From CAYMJO01 sp964391305 (GTDB lineage: Bacteria; Patescibacteriota; CALEFQ01): a stretch of 17,386 nucleotides of DNA. Position 1 is the first letter of the stretch; each line of letters starts with the position of its first letter. The notes under the pieces are model-generated. The model did no database searches. It was not told where the DNA came from and saw only the letters and a list, made by a program, of their open reading frames with translations. Both the position numbers and the translations under genes were made by a program. The stretch is from contig CAYMJO010000017.1 in NCBI GenBank assembly GCA_964391305.1, positions 1-17,386 of the forward strand, read 5' to 3'. Positions 12,690 to 17,386 of the stretch are shown here, in pieces.

Positions 12690-14528
12690 TTATTCACGCG
12701 TTGCTCTCAGCACTTCGTCAACCGTAGTTATTCCCCCTATAATCTTCGCAATCCCGTCCTCCATCATTGTTATAAGCCCCTCGTCTCTCGCGATGTCTTT
12801 TATTTTCATCGCTGAAGACTTTTTCAAAATGGCATCCTGTATTTTCTCCGAAACGCTCAAAACCTCAAATATCCCAATACGACCCTTGTAGCCATCTTTG
12901 CATTTGGGGCATCCCACTTTTTCATGCACTTCAATGGGATCGCTCAACTTTAGATCAAGATCTCTTTTTTCACCTTGGGGAATGTTTTCCCATTCCTTCA
13001 TGACGATAGCGATCTCATCTGGAGTAGCCTTTCTTTTCACCTTGCAGTTTTGACACAACTTTCTAACAAGCCTCTGCGCAACAACGATGTTCAAAGAAGA
13101 CGCCAGCAAAAAAGGCTCTATTCCCATGTCTATAAGACGAGGTATTGCCCCAAACGAGCTGTTCGTATGCAGAGTGGACAGCACCACATGACCGGTGAGC
13201 GCGGCATGAACCGCCATCTCCGCAGTCTCCTTGTCTCGGATCTCGCCCACCATTATTATATCAGGATCCTGCCTAAGAATCGAGCGCAGTCCTGAAGCAA
13301 AAGTAAGCCCCACATCGGGATTAACTTGAGCCTGCGATATCCCCTGTATAAAATATTCCACGGGATCTTCCAATGTAACTATGTTCACCGCGGGTTCATT
13401 CAAAATACCAAGTATTGAGTACAAAGTCGTTGACTTGCCGGCGCCAGTCGGTCCAGTAACGAGAAACATTCCATGGCTCTTCTTGGTTGCCTCTTCGACC
13501 GTTGCAAGCCGAAGTCCAGTCAAACCAAGAGTTTCAAGCTTGAACACGCCCGCAGATCTGTCCAAAATTCTCATCACGACTTTCTCTCCGCTGATGGTGG
13601 GAAGAGTTGACACGCGAAAATCGATCTCCCTACTGTCAACTTTCATATGAAATCTTCCATCTTGAGGAATACGAGTTTCGTCTATCTTAAGATTCGTCAA
13701 AATTTTTACTCTCGAGACGATCGCCGCATGAATCTGCCGAGAAAGAGTCAACATCGTCTGAAGTATTCCATCTACCCTATATCTAACCCTTATCTCCTTT
13801 TCCGTAGGTTCAAGATGAATATCGCTCGCGCCGGCTTCAACCGCGTTCCTTACAATGACATTGATGGCTCTGGCAACCGGAGCCTGCTCTACAAAACGCT
13901 CAAGATCTTTGCCGCTCTTTTTTACCACTTCCTCTTCTCCCTTCTCAAGCTCCAAAGTGGCGCTCTCCAATGCCCTGCCTACTTCTTCCTTCATCCCGCT
14001 GTACTGTCTAAGCACGCTCTCAAAGCCAGCGTACGTTGTCAGAAATATCTGGCTCTGATAGTTATCTTTTCTTACAATAAAATCCAACGCTTCAAGCGCC
14101 TGAAAATCCTGCGGATTCGTCATAGCCACTTTTAGAATATTTCCCTCCTTGCCAAAGACCACAAAACCATAATTTTTCGCGGCATCTGGGGGAATTATAT
14201 TCAAAACATCCTTAGACACTTTCTTGCCCTCAAGAGAAACATACGGGATTCCAAGCAATTTCTCCTTCGCCCTCGCGAGATTTTCATCAGAAATAAATCT
14301 AAGATCGAGCAGAACCTGCTCAAGCGGCTTCTTCTCTTTTTCACTTTCCTTTTTCAGAATATCGATCTGCTCTTCCGTGATGAGATTCCCATCCCTAAGG
14401 ACCTGTATCAAGTTTGTGCCGCTGGCGCTGGAAATTTTTTTCGAAGAAATCACATCGGCGTGATCTTTCCCCTTTCCATTTTGAGAATGCTGGCTTTTGT
14501 TTTTTCCTAATAAAGGCATCTTCTTCAA
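12690..14528 (-). CDS. pilB: Pilus extension ATPase PilB (GspE family)
   Basis: This cytosolic hexameric ATPase powers pilin polymerisation through PilC. The 612 residues contain an N-terminal MshEN/GspE-N domain (about 37-175), then the catalytic core: ASDIHLEPTE (234-243), Walker A GPTGAGKST (359-367), Asp box TLEDPVEY (385-392), Walker B DPDIIMVGEIRD (421-432), His box TGHVVLSTLHTN (445-456), and a CxxC...CxxC zinc site (Cys492, 495, 540, 543) typical of PilB/GspE. Two starts compete: TTG at 14528, 6 bases after AGGCGG, and ATG at 14519, 15 bases after it. The Shine-Dalgarno spacing favours the TTG, which adds only three residues. The preceding 113-base gap shows nothing definite. Confidence 0.97.
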   Translation of the reverse strand: MKKMPLLGKNKSQHSQNGKGKDHADVISSKKISSASGTNLIQVLRDGNLITEEQIDILKKESEKEKKPLEQVLLDLRFISDENLARAKEKLLGIPYVSLEGKKVSKDVLNIIPPDAAKNYGFVVFGKEGNILKVAMTNPQDFQALEALDFIVRKDNYQSQIFLTTYAGFESVLRQYSGMKEEVGRALESATLELEKGEEEVVKKSGKDLERFVEQAPVARAINVIVRNAVEAGASDIHLEPTEKEIRVRYRVDGILQTMLTLSRQIHAAIVSRVKILTNLKIDETRIPQDGRFHMKVDSREIDFRVSTLPTISGEKVVMRILDRSAGVFKLETLGLTGLRLATVEEATKKSHGMFLVTGPTGAGKSTTLYSILGILNEPAVNIVTLEDPVEYFIQGISQAQVNPDVGLTFASGLRSILRQDPDIIMVGEIRDKETAEMAVHAALTGHVVLSTLHTNSSFGAIPRLIDMGIEPFLLASSLNIVVAQRLVRKLCQNCKVKRKATPDEIAIVMKEWENIPQGEKRDLDLKLSDPIEVHEKVGCPKCKDGYKGRIGIFEVLSVSEKIQDAILKKSSAMKIKDIARDEGLITMMEDGIAKIIGGITTVDEVLRATRE

Positions 14529-14641
14529 TAATCACCGCCTTTCTTCCAAAAAAGAAAGAATGAAAGCGGACAAGCTTCCAGCTCTCATTTCCTGCAAAAA
14601 TAAAACTCTTAACATAGAGAGACTGGATGCTTTGTATGTTT

Positions 14642-14920
14642 TTATGATTTAAACGGATCCTCTTTTCCCATTTCATCTTCCGAAACGGTGACAGGGACTT
14701 TTCCATAAGTTGAGAGCGTCAAAAATTTATCACTGCTTAAAACATTTTTGGCCGCACTGTACGCCCCCATGACATTCTCAACCTCCGAGGAAGACACTCC
14801 TTCGACAGCAGGAGCTTCCGCGGCTTTTTTAGAGCCGCCGAAAATCACCGCAAGGTAAATAACGGCGGCAATTACTACAACCGCCAGTATGATCAGCAAT
14901 ATAGTTTGTCTTTTTTCCAT
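14642..14920 (-). CDS. Small single-pass membrane protein in the pilP position
   Basis: This is a 92-residue protein from the ATG at 14920; the longer in-frame ORF from 14998 lacks the look of a real N-terminus. A short basic N-terminus (MEKRQT) is followed by a membrane helix (about 7-28) and an Ala/Ser/Glu-rich segment. The C-terminus ends DEMGKEDPFKS. The xDPF tail resembles the short conserved motif seen in PilP-type and related pilus assembly proteins, and the gene sits where pilP would be (after pilO, before pilB). In a cell without an outer membrane there is no secretin for PilP to bind, so it may be an accessory of the PilMNO platform. No firm family assignment. Confidence 0.65.
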   Translation of the reverse strand: MEKRQTILLIILAVVVIAAVIYLAVIFGGSKKAAEAPAVEGVSSSEVENVMGAYSAAKNVLSSDKFLTLSTYGKVPVTVSEDEMGKEDPFKS

Positions 14921-15004
14921 AAATTTTAAAAAAACTCTAAAACTTTTCCTATTTGAAAACCTCCAAACCGAAATAATTATCCGAACAAAGGTTTGCAAAA
15001 AAAG

Positions 15005-15562
15005 CTATTCTACATAATACGTCTGCATATTGATCAAATACATCCCCGAAGCATCCATTTCAACGCTCTCCACATCTATGACACGAATGTTTTTTTCTAT
15101 GCTGTCAAGATACTTCTTTAGATTCTTAAATCCTCCACTGGCAGAGACCACAAACTCCATCTTGCTTATGCTTTCAGGAACGGCGACTTCGCCTTTTTCG
15201 GCAGACGCCGCCGGGGAAGCGACATTCGCGCTGCTGCTTACGGCAATAGAGTTAAACACCATGCCGCTCTGAATGGCAACCGTCTCGAGAGAAGTCAAAA
15301 GCTCTGGCACAGACAAACCTTTCGGGATTGCCATTTCCACGTTCTCCATCTCGCCCGAGATTGATTTCATCGTCTCGTTCAGCTCTGCCAAATTCTTTAG
15401 ATCCTCTTTTTGCGCGGCAAGCTCGATCCTCTTCGCATCCGCCGCTGAAATGGAAGCCCTTAATCTAGAATATTGGTCATGACCAAGCAACGCACCGATA
15501 ACCACAACTCCTACAATCACACCGGCAATGATTATTCGTTTGGTTCTAATATCAATTGTCAT
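15005..15562 (-). CDS. pilO: Pilus assembly protein PilO
   Basis: This bitopic inner-membrane protein pairs with PilN to form the alignment complex. It is 185 residues from the ATG at 15562 (a TTG five codons upstream is less likely). A short cytosolic tail (MTIDIRTKR) precedes a membrane helix (about 10-27), then a coiled coil (about 30-80, rich in Ala, Glu, Lys, Leu) and a ferredoxin-like domain with IPKGLSVPELLTSLETVA, a GGFKNLKKYLDSIEKNIRVIDV segment split by a Ser/Ala-rich loop, and a C-terminal YLINMQTYYV strand. All are typical of PilO. It is preceded by pilN with an 82-base gap that includes a short GC-rich stem. Confidence 0.85.
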   Translation of the reverse strand: MTIDIRTKRIIIAGVIVGVVVIGALLGHDQYSRLRASISAADAKRIELAAQKEDLKNLAELNETMKSISGEMENVEMAIPKGLSVPELLTSLETVAIQSGMVFNSIAVSSSANVASPAASAEKGEVAVPESISKMEFVVSASGGFKNLKKYLDSIEKNIRVIDVESVEMDASGMYLINMQTYYVE

Positions 15563-15629
15563 AAATTTTGTTATCAAAACTTAGTTTTCTACAAAACGCA
15601 AAGGATTAATTTTTTAGAATCAAGAAACC

Positions 15630-15642
15630 GCGCGCCTCGCGC
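15630..15642. other. Short GC-rich hairpin in the pilN/pilO gap
   Basis: GCGCG and CGCGC form a 5 bp stem with a 3-nt loop in an otherwise AT-rich 97-base spacer. On the minus strand GGTTTCTTG follows, too weak a T-tract for a confident terminator. It might attenuate transcription or simply stabilise the pilN message end. Confidence 0.3.
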
Positions 15643-15659
15643 CCAAAGTTTTCAAACAA

Positions 15660-16289
15660 TCAGGTGGCAGGCGTGGTTTTCTCCTTCTTCGGCTCGCTTA
15701 TATCGATGACTCTCTTGCTATCTTCGAGAACCTGCGTATCCGTCTTGAACAACGCCCCATCCAAAAGAACAAAATCAGCGCTGAATTCGATCGCCGCGGC
15801 TCCCGTCTCGGAAGTATTCATGCCCGCATTTTTCAACCCGTATTCTTTGAAAAAATCAGATGACATATACGCCACAAGCTGTTTTGCCACATCGCTGTAG
15901 CTGTTGGCGTCCGCATTAATGGAAAACAAATCCGGCGATTGCGCGCTCAAGCTCGTCACCGTAACATTTTTCAGCGTCTTCTCTTCCAACATCCACAAAA
16001 GCTTGGACCAATATATGTGGCTATCCATGATATTTTTCAGTCCGCCGAGTTGAGATTTCAAAGCGTTGACTCGATTTTCCAAATCCGCGTACTGCTCCTT
16101 CTCTTGCTTCACTCTATCGATTTCATTTTGATACTTCTTAGCTTGCGAGTCCACAAATTTTCCATAGAGAAACATACCACCAACGACGCNNNNNNNNNNN
16201 NNNNNNNNNNNNNNNNGCCCCGCCGTGAGCATGGAACCAGATTTAACCTTGCTTTGTTGTTCTTCGGGAATCAAATTGATGTTTGGCAT
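15660..16289 (-). CDS. pilN: Pilus assembly protein PilN (interrupted by an N gap)
   Basis: This is a bitopic membrane protein of 209 residues as drawn. The N-terminal MPNINLIPEEQQ carries the INLIP motif that in this family binds the groove of PilM. A membrane helix should cover about residues 25-42, but ten codons there are unknown because of the 27-base N run (16190-16216). The frame is the same on both sides, so the gap length is consistent with an intact gene. A coiled coil (about 45-85) and a ferredoxin-like domain including LLWMLEEKTLKNVTVTSL follow, with a Lys/Glu/Pro-rich C-terminal tail. There is no Shine-Dalgarno; the upstream gap holds repeat copy C. It sits between pilM and pilO in the standard order. 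Confidence 0.85.
   Translation of the reverse strand: MPNINLIPEEQQSKVKSGSMLTAGXXXXXXXXXXVVGGMFLYGKFVDSQAKKYQNEIDRVKQEKEQYADLENRVNALKSQLGGLKNIMDSHIYWSKLLWMLEEKTLKNVTVTSLSAQSPDLFSINADANSYSDVAKQLVAYMSSDFFKEYGLKNAGMNTSETGAAAIEFSADFVLLDGALFKTDTQVLEDSKRVIDISEPKKEKTTPAT
16190..16216. other. Run of 27 N bases (assembly gap)
   Basis: The unknown bases lie inside the membrane-helix region of pilN. The length is a multiple of three and both flanks are in one frame, but gap lengths in scaffolds are estimates, so the true sequence could differ. Confidence 0.99.
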
Positions 16290-16312
16290 GACTTTAATTG
16301 TTCTAATGTTAT

Positions 16313-16376
16313 AATGTTCTAATTATTCTAATCATTTTATTTTCTAAAAAGTAATAATTGGAAAAAACAGAACACT
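16313..16376. repeat. Palindromic intergenic repeat, copy C (pilM/pilN gap)
   Basis: Inverted 24-base arms (16313-16336 and 16353-16376) match at 18 of 24 positions around a centre containing TTTTCTAAAAAGTAAT. Upstream 9-mers of the same type (TTCTAATGT from 16301, TTCTAATTA and TTCTAATCA at 16317-16334) extend it. It is the most decayed of three copies and occupies most of the 95-base gap. Confidence 0.6.
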
Positions 16377-16384
16377 TGAAATAC

Positions 16385-17386
16385 TTATTTAGCTTCTCTC
16401 ATCGCAAGACCGACGGCAACGGAAAACACCGCGCCGATTTTTCCGAGAATATCGCCAAGAGCTTCTGGATAAGATACGCGCGCCCATGGATTGCCTCTAT
16501 AAACTTTTATGCCAATCTCATCGAAAATATATTTATCCACGCCTATCAAGCTCGCGGAGCCTCCTGAAATAATCACTTTCTCTATGCTTTTTTCATTTTT
16601 GCCATGATAAAGCTTCAATGTATTTTGTATTTCTTTTAAAATTTCTTTCATCACAGAATCTATCGCTGGAGGAACCTGCTGTCCATTGCTTTTGACGCCG
16701 GCGTCCCTCTTGAACTGTTCAGCTCTGTCCACGTTCACATTTAGGCTTTGAGAAATAGAACTCGTAATGGCTTTGCCCGCCGTTCCGATCGTCCTATTTA
16801 GAACGGGAAACCCCTCTTTGACCACTATTATATCGGTCGCTGAAGAACCCATATCGACAATCATGACGGGAGACCTGTCATTGCCGACAAGAGAGCGCGT
16901 AAGCGCGAAAGCCTCCGTTTCAAGACCCTGAAGTTTCAATCCCGTCATTTTAAAAATTTCAACGTATCTATTTACAAGGGTTTTAGGCGCGGCGGTCAGA
17001 AGTATTTCCATATTTGTGGTACCGAGGCCTTCCTTCGTAGAAAGCTCCCTCTGTTTCAGAACTTTCCAATCGAGTACCATATTCTCGAGAGATATTGGCA
17101 CATATCTTCTCGCCTCATATTTGATTGCCTGCGCGAGTTCCTTATCATTCATCTTCGGTAAATTGATAAGCGATGTAAAAACCGAAAATCCAGGAAGCGA
17201 GGCGACTGCGAGTTTACTCTTCGCCTTTGCTTTTTGGATAATATCACGAATGGCAGACGAGACAATTTTCTTCATCGCGTCGGAAGTATCACGTACAATA
17301 TTGTTTTCAAGCTCGATAAGACCGTACGTCAAAAGCTTGGGACCATAAGTCTCCAACGCAAGCTCCACTATTTTAACGCTGGATGT
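16385..17386 (-). CDS. pilM: Pilus assembly protein PilM (N-terminus outside window)
   Basis: This cytosolic actin-like ATPase recruits PilN to the membrane platform. The frame is open to the window edge and reads TSSVKIVEL at its start, which matches the family's N-terminal phosphate loop (GxDIGTSSxKxVEL). The true start is therefore beyond 17386, probably by 10-20 residues, and the internal GTG at 17368 is not the start. The 333 visible residues include SLPGFSVFTSLINLP, YEARRYVPISLENMVLDW, a second phosphate motif VDMGSSATDI, IGTAGKAITSSISQ, and the adenosine motif IISGGSASLIGV. All are standard for PilM. It is the first visible gene of the pilM-N-O-(P)-B-T-C-A unit. Confidence 0.94.
   Translation of the reverse strand, partial: TSSVKIVELALETYGPKLLTYGLIELENNIVRDTSDAMKKIVSSAIRDIIQKAKAKSKLAVASLPGFSVFTSLINLPKMNDKELAQAIKYEARRYVPISLENMVLDWKVLKQRELSTKEGLGTTNMEILLTAAPKTLVNRYVEIFKMTGLKLQGLETEAFALTRSLVGNDRSPVMIVDMGSSATDIIVVKEGFPVLNRTIGTAGKAITSSISQSLNVNVDRAEQFKRDAGVKSNGQQVPPAIDSVMKEILKEIQNTLKLYHGKNEKSIEKVIISGGSASLIGVDKYIFDEIGIKVYRGNPWARVSYPEALGDILGKIGAVFSVAVGLAMREAK

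Noticed and set aside
17366..17368. GTG start for pilM
   Set aside because: The frame is open upstream and encodes the conserved TSSVKIVEL, so the gene continues beyond the window.

Overview
The window looks like Candidatus Patescibacteria (CPR, Parcubacteria-like). The reasons are a compact monoderm-style type IV pilus (T4P) locus with no pilQ secretin, a minor-pilin set, and AT-rich spacers full of short imperfect repeats. This assignment is inference; no rRNA or other universal marker is present. Nearly all genes lie on the minus strand, so transcription runs from high to low coordinates.

Assembly/motor block (17386 to 9651, minus): pilM (cut by the window edge), pilN (with a 27-base N gap), pilO, a small membrane protein in the pilP position, pilB, pilT, pilC and the major pilin, ending in a strong intrinsic terminator. 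PilM, PilN and PilO form the inner-membrane platform, PilB and PilT are the extension and retraction ATPases, PilC is the platform protein, and the pilin is the fibre subunit.

Processing and minor-pilin block (9528 to 3417, minus): a promoter, then pilD (prepilin peptidase), a FimT/GspH-like pilin, a PilV-like pilin, a PilW-like pilin and, after an interruption, a PilX-like pilin.

RiPP-like cassette (6738 to 4246, minus), lying between the PilW-like and PilX-like genes: a candidate promoter, a PqqD-like peptide chaperone (RRE), a radical SAM/SPASM maturase, a 51-residue Cys-containing precursor peptide with a YxxP leader motif, two hairpins (one terminator-like), and a stand-alone C39-like cysteine peptidase. 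No transporter is visible. This is the most novel part of the window: an apparently complete small peptide-modification system inside a CPR pilus locus. The peptidase gene is far more AT-rich than the precursor gene.

Left part: a plus-strand metallophosphoesterase-like lipoprotein with its own promoter and terminator, then ligA (minus) and about 340 bases of non-coding but hairpin-rich DNA.

Three pilus-gene gaps carry copies of one palindromic repeat family (arms around TGTTCTAAT, centre TTTTNTAAAAAGTAA), and most other gaps carry 7-9-nt imperfect tandem repeats.
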